Below are positions 34,592 through 47,024 of a stretch of DNA of 64,000 nt, piece by piece. Origin of the DNA: Clarireedia homoeocarpa (lineage: Eukaryota > Ascomycota > Leotiomycetes > Helotiales > Rutstroemiaceae). The position numbers and the translations under genes were made by a program. The stretch is from NCBI GenBank assembly GCA_001465935.1, contig LNKV01000029.1:391215-455214 (forward strand), read 5' to 3'. Within the stretch, counting starts at the first letter, position 1, and every line of letters starts with the position of its first letter. The notes beneath the pieces were generated by a model. That model was not told the DNA's origin and searched no databases. It saw nothing but the letters and a program-made list of their open reading frames with translations.

Positions 34592-37500
34592 GTTGAATTT
34601 ATAAAGAGTGATAGCTGTCAAAAAGTTCCCTTAACTTCTTAAGCTCAATTGACGTTCTGTGGAGAAGATATATATCGATCTATGCGGCGGTCACAAGGGA
34701 ATCCCAACCCAATAGATGTTAAAAGAGATTGTGCTTATGGCTTCTGCTTCATAAGTCGCAATCATCGAGTCCCCGTTGCAAGGTGATAGGCTGTTATCGA
34801 GGCCAAGTTGAAGCCACGATGACGCCTTTTTAATAAATGATGGTGGAGGGTATAGTTTCGAGAGAGAAATGAATGTTTGGGGGGAGCGTCTTCTTTTTCT
34901 TTTCAATATACAATACTTTTTTGCTTCTCTTTATGAGATCAATCAATGGAGAGCGGCAGCGTTCCTACATAAAAAGCAAGCGACGGGTTGATTCGAGCGC
35001 TCGGCTGGGGGGAACATTAAGGTATGGATCAGCATGTACCACAAATAAAACAGGCCTTGTCAAAAACCATCCAGGGTAGCCAGGGTCTCATTCGGATATT
35101 TGTCAAGGGAAATATGGAGAACAGGCACAAGCATGAGCATGGGCACAGGTACAAGACAAGGGGGGAAAGGGAATAAGGATGAACCAGGAGGCCCTGGACT
35201 AGTGACGAGAGTTTGGCTACTTGTACGGGACCTAGTAAGCCGTACCCATATATCTGTACGAAGAGTTGTGTTGTATTATGTTGTGTAGTGAGCAAGATAA
35301 CTTACTTTTTCCATTGTTGGTGAATGGTAGTTATCAAGGAAATAGCATTCATTGTTCAGCCCCCTACCTTACACTACTGTATCCCTCCCTCGCCATCGCC
35401 TTAGGACCTAGGGACGTTAGGACCTAGGGACGTGAGGCCCCGTGAAGGATCCGCCTCATCGTGGGACCGTTTTGATCGCGTTGTTCCTACAGAGGCAAAG
35501 ACTCGTGGATATCAAATATAAAACCACAAGGTAAATCAATTTGAATCAGTCCCCGACAACCCCCATAACAGTGTGGGAGTCGGGGAGTCTGAGAGAGAAA
35601 GTGGATAAAAGACAGCTTCACAATGGAACTGTTGGTTTCAATCATATTCCATTCTGTAGTAACATGTAAGTTAGGTAGCAGAATGTATCTGATCTGAGAT
35701 AGAGCTAAGTTACTAGGTGGTGGATTTTGGTGGTTTACGTATGATATATATCAACAGTTGAGGTTTGTAACCTTTGCAACTCGTGCGAGGGTTAATCCCG
35801 ACTTGCGATTGGATAAGATTGATTACAAGGAAGAAGAGTGTGTACGGTAAGTGGGTAGGTAGGTAAGAAGGATGCTGTGAACACCTTGTGAACACCTTGG
35901 TAGTAGGTAGTGCAGGTGGGTGGATAGAAGTTTTGTCAGATCGATGCATCGAGATATTACCCTTCGTATCTCCTCTCCCTCAAAAATGCATGAATTGAAT
36001 AGAGTATAATACCAAGGACGCCGATTATTATGCAATCACGGGGGTAGTAAATAGCTCCAAAAGGAAATAATGATCCGTATCTGCAGAGGAAAATTGATTC
36101 GAAGTAACCAATCACAAATCGTATTTAAAATTGGATAAATACGAAAAATTTCCAGAAGTAGACATAAATAATTAAAGACACTATTTGTGTGTAGCTTAGA
36201 GTTTGGTTTCGCTTTCTAGTAGTTCTAGTTCTAGTTCTTGTTGTTGTTGGTGTTCTAGTTCTAGTCCTAGTTCTAGTCCTAGTCCTAGTCCTAGTCCTAG
36301 TTCTAGTTCTAGTTCTAGAGGAAGCGTTTATGTTTAAGCATTGATGCTATTCCGAGCTGTGCCATGGCTAACGGTAACGTGAATGGTAGGTTCAGTATGC
36401 GCAGTTACGCACAATTTCTTTTCTTGGTTTGCTCTGCCCATCTGTTCATCTGTATTGTCTCCCACTCATCGGAGAAAATCTGGGCCAATCTGAAGGATCC
36501 AAATCGCTGGGAAGGACCCTCATCTGCTTCCTGGCAGCAATCGGCAAGGTGTAATCTTTGAACTGTGCCTTTTTGGCAAGGAAGGCGATCCAGCGAATGA
36601 GGATGGGGGAGCAAAAAGATGGATAAGTGAATTCACAAGCAGCATCAAAAGGGAGACCTGACATAAGGTGGAAAGCGTTATGGTTCGTTGAAACGGATGT
36701 GGATTTTGAGTAAACAGGGAATATCATAGGTTCGCTGAATAGTTCTATTGGATAAATGGAATATCCAAGTCGAGAGAATCTGTACATCGATAATCTTTTG
36801 TCTCAAGGGTTGACCCTCGTCTCGCTCGCTTACCCCTTGTTCGTCTGTCTTTCCCTTGTTTCTTTGTCTTGTTCCCCATCTCACCCGGGCGAGGCCAAAA
36901 CCAAAACAGAACTGAAATGAAGGGCTCATAAAAAGGAAGCTCCGATAGATCAATCATCTCATCTCGTTCTGGGCATCGCCGACTACGGCTCAAATACAAT
37001 AGAAGAGCTACGATGTTCTAGGTGGCAGCTGTCGGTCGATTGAATCGAGGTTCACCACGGAGATTTCATACACACCTCCGTACAGAAACAGCAACTACTA
37101 TTTCGTCCGTCGACGATAGTGAGGTCGTAATAAGTATCATGGATGTATGTTACCCTTTCACTCGGCACGGAAAGCTTACCCCGTCCGCGTACCACCACCA
37201 TTACAACGCCTCCCTTCTTCGCGTTCTCTTCTCTGTCTCTCCATTCCTTTCTCCTTGCTAGATGTCTCGCACAAAAATCCACGATTCGTTCGGGCGGAAA
37301 ATAAGTAAGTAACCGTTCATGGTAAGACGGGAGGGAGGGAGGGAGGCCAACGGCTGAATTGGGTCTGACAGACAGATAGATCCCCTCTAAAGTGGTAAAT
37401 GTGCTGCACAACACATAACGCTGCGCACAACAACATCATCAGCAGCACCATCGTATCCAGTTCTAGAGCTCATCTGATACCAAACATCAAACTTTACTAG

Positions 37501-40500
37501 TACCTGCATTATTGAGCCTAACCTAATCAATTCTCTACTCTTGCTGCCCTCAGCTTCTGCATGTGCATATTAGAATAGAGTAACTTACAGTGGTGATCAG
37601 CCTGTACGCAGGATATGATGTGTATGCAATATCCATTGTTGTGTTACAAACAGCACCATACGTTATGTTATGAAAGCCTCCCCAATATGAGTGGCTGAAA
37701 GCTCCTTACCATTTTTCCCCTTTACCCAGCGGTGTGCCAGACCTTACAGGCTACAGCTCGAGCTACAGCTACGGCCAGTTACGGCCAGCTACTCCACTGC
37801 TGCGGAACTGTTGCATCGTTCACAATATTTTGACTGCATGACGGCGTCATTCCCAGGACAGCGGCTCGTCTCTCTCTCCTCCCTCGTCCATTTTGCCTTC
37901 CTCCTCCCACTGCCTCTTTTAAGCGCGAACCATTTTTAAAACAAATTCCTTCGTGGGTGATTGATGGCTTGGAATTTGTGGAGATTGGTGTATATCCCCG
38001 ATGGCTAATTGGCTAAATGGAGGTTCCTGCAGAATTGAAATGTTTCTTGCCGCCTTCGAGAATAAATCTGATTCTGTTGTGAAACGACGCACCAAAGCCT
38101 CCTCCCCCTCTTCCGTCCTGTATCGCATGTATCGCATGTATTGGATTGTTTTGAATTGCACGATATTTCGGGTGCCTACGCAAGTAGTGGGTGGTGCAGC
38201 AGCTGGATACTAAATGTGGCATTCTACGCATGCGATGTCATTCTATGTCGCATTCGCACCCATGGAAATGATCTCCCCCGAAAGATCTCTGGCGAAATGA
38301 ATCCATTCATGGTAGCCATGAGTATACGGCGTGTGGGCCATGTCCATGGTCGCATTTGCGCATTCATGAAGGCAGAAAAAGAATCCGAGGATTCTTGCAA
38401 AAGAAATACAGGCGTGTTGGGAAGGATTCGAAGGCGCCGATATTTCGTTGCCATCTACCAGTCGCATTCATCCATGCTTAAGCTTTTTCTTCTTCGTCTT
38501 CTACGGTTACAGTGGTAGTCCTAATGAGGTGCAACGACCGTGAAGGTGTAAATATGGAATGAATAGACGACAATCGCAACTGATTGGAGCTGAACTCTCC
38601 TGTACAGGCACTTCCCAGCTTGTCAGCACCACAGCTGCATTCGTAAGTCCAAACAGTTGCTTTTCCTGACGCTATTGAACTCCAACGTTCGGCAGGTTGC
38701 CGGTCATTCGATTCTTCAGCAGCCATGGCCAACGACCCAGCCTTTTCCAACGCACGGGATGGGATGTCAGTGTGGCTTTCGCAAGAGTTAGAGGACTTGG
38801 CTGTGAGTTGGAATGAACATGGCGAGATGGATATCCTGTGCTTTACGACGTACAGTATTGAACTGCACGCTACCGTGGGATAAACCCCATCCCATCCATG
38901 ACTATACCTAGATCCAACCAGCCCCCATCAACATGGTGGGGTAATCCGAATTTTAGATGGACAAGGGGAACAATCCTTCCCCCGTCGTTCACCGCGGTAC
39001 AAGGACCCTCGTTTCCTAGGTCTAAAAAGTCTTCGGGAGGGTGGGTGTTCGAAAACCGTGGGAAATCTTCTGAAGATCACGAGAAGAAAGAGGATAAGTG
39101 CATGGTTCGATTTATGCACAGCTTTTCCCAACAAGTCGCCGATGACCGTCACTTATACTGCGTTCAGCTTAACCTGCAGCATATCTACCATGTCTATCCG
39201 TATACTTACTTTACTCAATGAAGATAATAGTCTGTGAGAGTCCCATGCCCGGGATTATCTCCCCGCGACCTATGAGGCAGCCATTTTCCTGTCCCTGCAG
39301 GTCATCGGGATCATTTAAAAACTTATTGGGACACGCCGCCACGGTGGTATTGTGTGGATAGAATGAAGTCCACACACCTGGTTGACAACCTTTTATTTAC
39401 TTTCCGGTTGCATTCAGAGCAAAGTTGTGGGCAAACCTAGTAGGAAACGCGAGATTGACACGAACTGTAGATATAACGCATGAATTTGTTGGAGCTTGTT
39501 GTTCATTTCCCCTTGACTATGGTAATATAAGGGGTAAGCCGAATACAGACGTGGATTGCTTGGTGGTGAAGCGATGGGGCCATGCAGTTATGAAATCATG
39601 GGATTATGGTCCGCTTTTTGTTTTAGCCTTGAGACACCAGATGAATATGTCTCGTGCGGAATACGTTACGAATTGCCTTGGCCGATAAGGCTGATTTCCT
39701 TCAGTGTTGTGCACAGATTGTGTGCAGAGGTACGAAGTACAAATACGATGACGACGAGATGGCCACGAAGGCAGAGAGGGCGCAGCGTACTACAGTGTAC
39801 GCACCGGCTACCGATAGAGGATACAGACCCGCCTTTCTAAGTGATGATGCCACTAACGATGATGTGTGCGTGTTGATGTTTGCGTGTTGCATGTCGTGTC
39901 GTTCACACTGCTGCTCTGCTGCTCCAGGCTCAGACTCCAGGCTCAGACTCCAGACTCTCTACTTCGTAACTTACTCTCCGTAATTACCTATCACCGACTC
40001 GTCATCCCATGCGATTGCTTCTACCCGAGAGTTTCCCGGAAGGAGAGTAATGAATAGCGGACCCGCTTCTACATTCAACCTGGATTCGCTTTGAAGTGGA
40101 GTTCGTCGTTCTATTTGGGATTCTAAGACATTCACAACATTCCCTACCCTAGATTTCTTAGCAATACCAATGTCGAGTCACGTTACTCGTTGAAGTACCG
40201 ACGGTACATTCAATCTAGTTTGTACTGGACCATTAATTTGAGTACCTGTCGGGCCTGTCTGGCCTGCTTGGCCTGCTCTGGGTCTGCTAACTAGGTCTTT
40301 GCGTTTGGTTCGCACAGACATCTGCAGTGCAGCTGAGTCAAGCGAGAGCGTGTGAATCTCTGCAACTCGCATGCGTTAGGTCAGAACTTATCCAAGTACA
40401 GAAGCTGACTAGCTCCTTACAGTACTTTGATGCAATCACAAAAGCCAATGATGAAAGTCTTTCCTTATTCAGGACGATTTGGGAGGGTGGAGTACGAAAG

Positions 40501-42785
40501 CAGATGCAATGGAGAATGGAGAACGGAGAATAGAGAATGGAGAACCACACGGCAATTCGGAATGCAGTGAAGCGCATTTGCACTGATGCTCGAAGTTTCA
40601 GAAACCACGGGTCGCTTCATCTAACTTCAGATATCGTTTAGGGGAGGTACTCATGTCAATCCTATGCTGCCTGTCCTTACAAAAAAGCACAGCTTCCGCG
40701 GTGATCTTGTGCGGTCAAATAATCCGAGTCATCAATGTCTCAATGCCCAAGCAATGCACGTTCAAAGCTACCGTCTGTACTCTCGACTGTACATGCAATA
40801 CCCAATTGCCGTGTTGCTATTTAAACCCTAGACAATCCGTTAGAAAAGAAGCTTACGGCGAAGTTTCTCCGTTGAGCTTGGAGCGCCGTGGAAGTCTTAA
40901 GTGACTGGGTTCTGCAAAACTTGGAGGTCTTAAGTAGCTGAGTAAGGCGAAACCCGATAGCCTCGAACCCGGGGGATGCAGCATATCATATCCGCTACAG
41001 CACGAACGAACTTTCTCTTCCCGCGACCCCTCTAGTTATCAAGTATCAACCTCATCCGAATAGATCGGGTGTTTCGACCGGTCCGCAGTGGGTAAGTAAC
41101 CTTACCGGACTGTTTCGAGAAATGCAATGCGTTGCAGTAACTGCACATGGGATGGGCCTTGGATGATCGCTTTATAAGATCTCCACTGATGTACATGCGC
41201 ATGTGCTATACAGTACTTCGTACAGCGTGCACTGCCAAACTAAGCCTCACAGAGCGACAAAGCGAAAGACATCAACAACCGCGCGAGTGGAGAATACTTG
41301 GACCAAAGGAGAACAGTCCGAAGAAAAGCTGTCCAAAATGTAAGGCGAACGGCGAACGAGTACATCTCCCGTGATCACTTACATGGCCTACCCCCCACGT
41401 TGAACATTGTTGACGGAGTACATTTCTCTGGTTCATATGTCAATGCTGTCAATAAATCCATATAAATCTCACCTCACCGCTAGGTGGCTGAGGTGTTTGC
41501 TTTCTCCCTGCTTAAACGCCAAGTATATCCTCCTCGTCGTACATTCTCCACGATTCGATTCGAGATACACAAAACCAAGGCAGATGAGATGGAATGAGTA
41601 AGCCTGTCCCAGTTTTCTGTCTCCTATTTTGATGTCAAAGCCTTTGTGCAAGGTACATCCGTCCACAGTACTGTACGTAGCGTTCATGTCACCAGCTCAC
41701 CTCAGCGGATATCCTTGGTGTTCAACCCCACATTGAATAGGGGGAAGGTTTCGTCATTTTTGATGCACCTGGAGCGGTTTTTTTTTTTTTTTTTTCCGGA
41801 AAAATTTCCCTCACCACATACATACTCGAGTATGCTGAGAAATCTCGTAAGGTAAGTTCGTCTGAGCGTTACTTTACCGGTCTTGCATGCTTAGGTGCAG
41901 CACTTGGGCACTATTATCAATCTACTAAAAGTATACCGTGTAGGTCGTTGCAAGCAAGCATATTCATAGTTGGATACAGGCTATCTAGGTAGGCCCTTTC
42001 ACGAAGTAGTGATCTAGACCCGTATATACCGGCATTCCCCAAACTGCCAGGTTGCTTGTTATCATAGCAGAGACAAAGCTTCGTAGCGCATATCGCGGCC
42101 ATGTACGCAATTGCCGTACTTGCGGTTGATCTTACATGATTAAAACTTGGATGCTTTCATTGTAGTCAGTGATCGCCGATTGCATAAATATGAATAGATG
42201 TTGAAGTACTATGCATTCTATCGGATGACTTGACTTTGAATTATTTATTCATGCCATAAGTCTAGTGCCTTCAATGCTGTGAGGGAACCTGTGCATGTTG
42301 GAATGTGATGCCGCCAGCTTGGAAATGAACCCTAAGAAGCTTCCCATTCAAGGCTGTCGAGTGGACTTGCAATTTGCTGCTACCTGCTGCCACCTTGAAG
42401 CAAAAGCTCAGCTGCTGCCATCAGAACTGTTTCTATGTATGCGATTCCAGAGGGATACACCCCCTTCGCGATTTGATCTCATTGTCCACCAAATATGTTG
42501 GTCTCAGGGTTAGCGACATCACAGTAGACGGCTCACAAAGACGACTGATGTACTTGAAGTTATGTACTTGATGCTCCGGTGGATGTCACAATCTCTACTA
42601 TGAAGCCACTGAAAGTTCAAAGAATATACTACCAAGTGTTCCTATCTTCACTTTCAATATTCACTGTACAAGTACTGTCAGCCGATGTCTTCTTACTTAA
42701 TCTAAAAATCTAGTACCTTGGTGGTACTTAACAAAACCATATTCCCAGCACGACAGATAAATGTCTTCTCCAGTATCAATCCTCT
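34592..42785. other. Gene-poor region of about 8 kb
   Basis: No gene could be supported between the CRIB gene and 42.8 kb. Open frames are short and mutually overlapping. It carries the CTAG hexamer repeat (36215-36319), a GGGA run near 37330-37345, a T tract at about 41778-41795 and TACGAAGTA words at 39731 and 41214. A minus frame around 38478-38750 has a good internal ATG context but no other support. No transposase, reverse transcriptase or terminal repeat was recognised. Confidence 0.5.
36215..36319. repeat. CTAGTT/CTAGTC hexamer microsatellite
   Basis: About 105 bp of 6-bp units, CTAGTT and CTAGTC in varying order, interrupted near 36237-36254 by a TTG run. Each unit carries a CTAG palindrome. 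Confidence 0.9.
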
Positions 42786-43169
42786 ATGCCATCGGTCAAG
42801 CAACTCAAGCCGCATCGTATTTCTCAATCGCCTACGATCCACGCTGCTCGACTGTCAGCCGTCCGCAGAATGTGTCTCATAACTCGAGAGCGCCGCACCA
42901 ACTGCCAATGTTCCACCACCCGCATAGCCATCTGCTACGATCTAATCAAGCAATATCGACTTTTCTCATCCACTCAAAGTCAAGATGTCACAGAAGTCGA
43001 AGTACACAAATGCCCGTGGAAGCAGGATGCACACGCTGCGGTGGAAGCGCCTTGTGGAAAGAAGACATGCTCGATGAAGAGAGTTGAGTGGGAGATTGGC
43101 AATAAGAATATGAATAAAGAGTTGAGAGCAAGAGTTATAGGAAATAATGAGATTTTGAAGAGCTCTTAG
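42786..43169 (+). CDS. Uncharacterised Cys/basic-rich open frame
   Basis: 127-codon frame from an ATG. The second half has an ordered look: a Cys-x-Cys pair and a third Cys within NCQCSTTRIAIC, then KCPWKQD, and CGKKTC near residues 95-100, followed by a charged tail. No family recognised. An overlapping frame starting at ATG 42761 is also open for 108 codons, so the true N-terminus may differ or the locus may be decayed. Listed because five of its cysteines are paired or clustered, which is unlike neighbouring chance frames. Confidence 0.25.
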   Translation: MPSVKQLKPHRISQSPTIHAARLSAVRRMCLITRERRTNCQCSTTRIAICYDLIKQYRLFSSTQSQDVTEVEVHKCPWKQDAHAAVEAPCGKKTCSMKRVEWEIGNKNMNKELRARVIGNNEILKSS

Positions 43170-43913
43170 AATTGAGGCTGGCTAGTAGGTTGAGATGAGG
43201 GACGGAAAATAATGGGCAAGAATCAAGATAATGGAGCCAGATATGATGGCTCGAGAGCAGGGTATGGGCAATGACATAGAAGGGGATGGAGCAGAATCAA
43301 GACCGATGGATGAACGTCTTTTGACAAGGTAAGATATCTGGGAACTGAGCGTAAATGAGTGCCGTCATTGACTGTTAGACAGCAAGATTAGGTTATTGCC
43401 AAGCTGAGACGTATTTTCGGCATGGATGTTATTGCAAGAGACGAACGCAACGGCCCATTCTTCATCCGAGTGAACCAAGAGCTGATATGAATTTTCACGT
43501 ACTTAACATATAAGCAAGAACAAACCAACCTGCCGGTAGTTTTTAGGCAATCCAAAGAGTTGTCAGAACCTAAACTAGTTGTCTAGCATCAATAACATAT
43601 AGATCTACAAACTGCAGCGCAGCAGGCCATCTCCTGGCCAAAAGTCCAACCTTAAATACCAAGAGTCAAGACATCGAATTCCAAATCTTTATCCCTTAGC
43701 TGATTTTTCCTATCGTTGAATCTTGATATCAGGTTCGTTCGGTTAAGCTTAAAAGGTAAAAAGAGCTCTACCCCTTAGTGTACCAAATTTTCTTTCTCGA
43801 ATCAACCAGTACACTCCCAGATGAAGCTGTCTGATAAAGTTGAATCCTGTGGGTATAGCATTTCGGAGAGCAAATCGATACCAAGTCTCCATTGCACTTG
43901 GTAGGTAGAGACT
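43170..43913. other. Intergenic, nothing seen
   Basis: No open frame of note. It precedes the CHRD remnant; an upstream exon with a signal peptide, expected for that family, was looked for around 43820 and not found. Confidence 0.5.
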
Positions 43914-44297
43914 ATGGGAAATGGTGGTGCAACATATGGTACTTATGAAAGCTACAAAGGCGATGCACCAGCAAACAACAACAAGAACAACAGTGCTGCA
44001 CCAGCATCCATTCCAGCCGCCGCTTCAACTGCTCCAGGTTGATACAGTGTCAATGGGCCATTTGTCTTCATCAACACCTATAAAATTGTAGCTCGTGATT
44101 CTGAAGTCCGCAATAGTACCGCACTAGCCCCTGGTCCCGATAATTCAATCGGTTACTTGAACTACGGCATCAATTCTATCACCAACACCATCTGCTACGT
44201 ATGTCTTACTAACCCTTTCCCTCTTCTTCCACCGAATAATGTCAGGACTAACATCCATCAGAACATCGCCCTCCTCAACGTCGCGGGCACCTACTGA
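43914..44297 (+). pseudogene. Truncated CHRD-domain protein remnant
   Basis: Fragment of a fungal CHRD-like secreted protein. In one frame it reads a Gly/Asn/Ala-rich N-part with TYGTYESYKGDAP, a Ser/Ala/Pro linker, then a TGA stop at 44040-44042; beyond the stop the same frame continues with FVFINTYKIVARDSE and GYLNYGINSITNTICY. After a GTATGT..CAG intron (44199-44261) comes NIALLNVAGTY and a second stop at 44295-44297, where family members continue with a longer CHRD domain and a His-containing segment. The internal stop, the missing second half and the missing signal peptide argue for a pseudogene. An alternative splice from 44037 to a TAG at about 44090 would bypass the first stop, but with a weak GTTGAT donor and loss of a conserved strand. 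Confidence 0.55.
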
Positions 44298-44679
44298 TGC
44301 CTATACTAATCTTTATCCTTTGGTTGTGGTCAGAAGTCAGTTGGCTTAGATGAACATAGGGTGGATGCCTTCTTTAAAGAGAAGGTATTATGAGGGCTTT
44401 TCTAGTGGATGAGGCGTGGGGGCGTAGGATTATTTTTGCTTTTTTGTTCTGCAATTTTTGATATTTCTCCTTGTGTTTGGATTTGTTCTTGTATAGTTAG
44501 TATAGATATTCGGAGGTCGCCGGGCATGCATATAATAATATAGCACATCCAAACCGCACAAAACACAAATAGATAAGAAGAAGCCAACCAAACCAACCAA
44601 CGCCCCTCATCAAATTCTCACAGAACTCCACCTCCTTCCCCTATCGTACATACCTTCCCCGCCGACGGACCAAAATAAA
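44298..44679. other. 5' flank of the amidohydrolase gene
   Basis: No gene. The last 100 bp are rich in A and C, typical of a leader. Confidence 0.5.
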
Positions 44680-46527
44680 ATGCTCTACACCCACGCAACA
44701 ATCATAACCGTCAACTCCACACGGGATATAATCCTCGACGGGGCTATCCTCACCCACAACAACACCATAGCCGATATTGGCAAGGCCGACGACTTGCTCA
44801 ACCGACATGTCGATGAGAAAGAAATCGTGGATCTCGAAGGTCGAATCATTATCCCGGGATTAATCAGCACGCACATGCATACTGCGCAGACTTTACTTCG
44901 GGGTAAGTTATGTAGATTCGTTTCTGTTTCTTTTAGTTAAGTTAAGTTTAGTTCAGTTCAGTTCGGATCCTCCTACCCGCTAGTGCGAGCAGACGGAGGT
45001 CTGAATAAAAGAGCGCTGCTATGAGTAGAACTCGAGACGAGAAATAAGCATCAGGCTGATATCGAGTAGGAACTGCAGATGATTTGGAGTTGGTGGCGTG
45101 GTTATGCGAGAGAATCTGGGTTTTGCAGGGGAATTTTACGCCCGAGGACGGGTATGCGGCGGCGAGGATTAGTATTGCTGAGATGCTGTTGTCGGGGACG
45201 ACGTGTTTTCTTGAGAGTATGGTGAGTGTGTTTTTCTTTATTTGTTTGCGTTGATGGGTTTGTGGAGGATGGCTATGTCAGATGAGCGTGCTCTTTGAGT
45301 GGCTGCGCTTGATTGGCAGTACTGTATTACCTTTCGTTAATTTAAGGGGAGGGTGATATGTGTCCCGCCGAGCAAGCCGAGCATATCCGCCTTTTTGTTC
45401 TTTTGATACTCTCACTGCATAGCTTACATACGACATAGTTTGCCGACAGATATGGCTTCGATGGACTCTGTCAAGCCGTAGAAGAAAGCGGCGTCCGAGG
45501 ATGTCTCGGGAAAATCGTCATGGACATCGCCACATACGCGAAAGATTCCAAATGGGCGATGCATGCGGGCCTTGTAGAAGATCGAGAAACGTCTCTACTA
45601 GGTGCCGTCCGTATGTGGGAGAAATGGGATCGCAAGGCAAACGACCGGATCCGTGTATGGTTTGGTGCGAGAACTCCTGGAGGGTAAGTAAGAGCACTCT
45701 ACTTCACTGTCTTTTCATGATGCAGAGAGAGAGAGATGTTAACAATGCTACTTAGGGTTTCCGATGCTCTGTACAAAGAGATGACGAGCATTTCCCGAGA
45801 GAAGAACATCCCTATAACCATGCATTGCGCCGAAGTACGCGCCGATCGGGAATTCTTCGACTCATTGAAGCACACACCAATGTCCTACTGCGACTCCGTA
45901 GGTCTCCTCGGACCCTCAACAGTCCTCGTCCATATGGTCCATCTCGACGATTCCGACATCCAAAAACTCGCCGAGACAGGAACCCACGTCGCACATTGTC
46001 CAACATCGAATGCAAAATTAGCATCGGGAATCTGTCGCTTGCCTGAGCTGTTGAATTCCGGAGTGAATGTTGGTCTGGGGACGGATGGTGCGCCTTGCAA
46101 CAATACGAATGATTTACTACAGGAGATGAAACTCGCCGCCATCATTCATAAAGCTAAGAGTTATGACCCTACTATTGTGTCTGCGGAACAAGTTCTTGAA
46201 ATGGCTACGATCAATGGGGCCAAGGCGCTTGGGCTTGAGGACTCAATTGGGAGTTTGGAGGTTGGGAAGAAGGCCGATTTTGTGGCTATTGATATGAGGA
46301 AGGTGCATTTACAGCCGTATTTCTCGCCTGTAAGTGCCGTGGTGTATAGTATGACTGGAAGGGATGTAGAATTGGTGGTTGTGGATGGGAAGGAGGTGGT
46401 TAAGGAAGGAAAGTTGCAGACGATGGATGAAGGAGAGGTGTGGAAGGAAGTTAAGAAGAGAAGTCATGAGATTGTGAAGAGAGCGGGACTTACAGAGAAG
46501 GTGAAGGGTAAGTGGGAGGCACGGTGA
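44680..46527 (+). CDS. Amidohydrolase, SAH/MTA deaminase-chlorohydrolase-like
   Basis: Metal-dependent hydrolase of the TRZ/ATZ/MtaD branch that deaminates purine nucleosides or related compounds in the cytosol. Four exons, 44680-44902, 45070-45221, 45439-45683 and 45756-46527 (introns 167, 217 and 72 nt), give 463 residues. Seen: N-terminal composite-sandwich strand, metal-binding H-x-H at 65 and 67 in STHMHTAQTLLRG, a third His in TMHCAE near 230, the catalytic-region His in HMVHLDD, and the metal Asp in GTDGAPCNN; C-terminal GSLEVGKKADFVAID is the usual family closure. The first acceptor is at TAG 45069 rather than the CAG ten bases later, because only the former gives the conserved LLRGTADDLELV junction. 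The exact substrate (5'-methylthioadenosine, S-adenosylhomocysteine, guanine or other) is undetermined. Confidence 0.9.
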
Positions 46528-47024
46528 GAAATAATATAAAGGTGTGAGGGTAATCTTGTTTTAGCTATGGACCTGTGTGGCTTTGGGAGTCAGTGAACGG
46601 GGTGCTCCAACAAGTCTCACTCCTCCGACATAACTAGTATAGACTGAACCTAACCATCATCAAGATAGATTGTCTCAACCCAGAGAAAGGCAAGCCTTTC
46701 GTGCCAGTCCATGTGGGATTGTGCTCCCATTCATCATATCTGAGGAATTTCCTAGTTCAAAACCACCAAAGTTGGGTATAGCTCTATGGCATCACTCAAA
46801 CCATCATGCAAATTGTGCACTACTGAATAAACTGTTTGTGAAGACGAGCGTTTAGTGGGAAGGTTCCGACAAAAGCCAACCTCGAGTGCCATCTTCCAAT
46901 AAGAGTGGTGTATCTTGTTCACGGCACAGGTGTTGCTCGTTCGTAGTAGGTTCCTGCTTCATCGTACAGCAAGAAGCTCGATTGTTACCTCCAATAGTCA
47001 TCCTATTTCTTGTCCACACCATCA
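46528..47024. other. Convergent 3' flanks, nothing seen
   Basis: 500 bp between the stops of the amidohydrolase and dcp1 genes; no gene recognised. Confidence 0.6.

Noticed and set aside
38478..38750. Minus-strand frame with ATG in a GCCATGG context
   Set aside because: Short, no domain, no splice partner; kept only as a remark in the gene-poor region entry.
40860..40990. GAACCCGGGGG-containing stretch resembling a tRNA T-arm
   Set aside because: No matching A-box, anticodon stem or acceptor stem could be folded around it; no tRNA called anywhere in the window.
34592..44679. Search for transposon or retroelement remains
   Set aside because: No reverse transcriptase, integrase or transposase motifs, long terminal repeats or inverted repeats were recognised.
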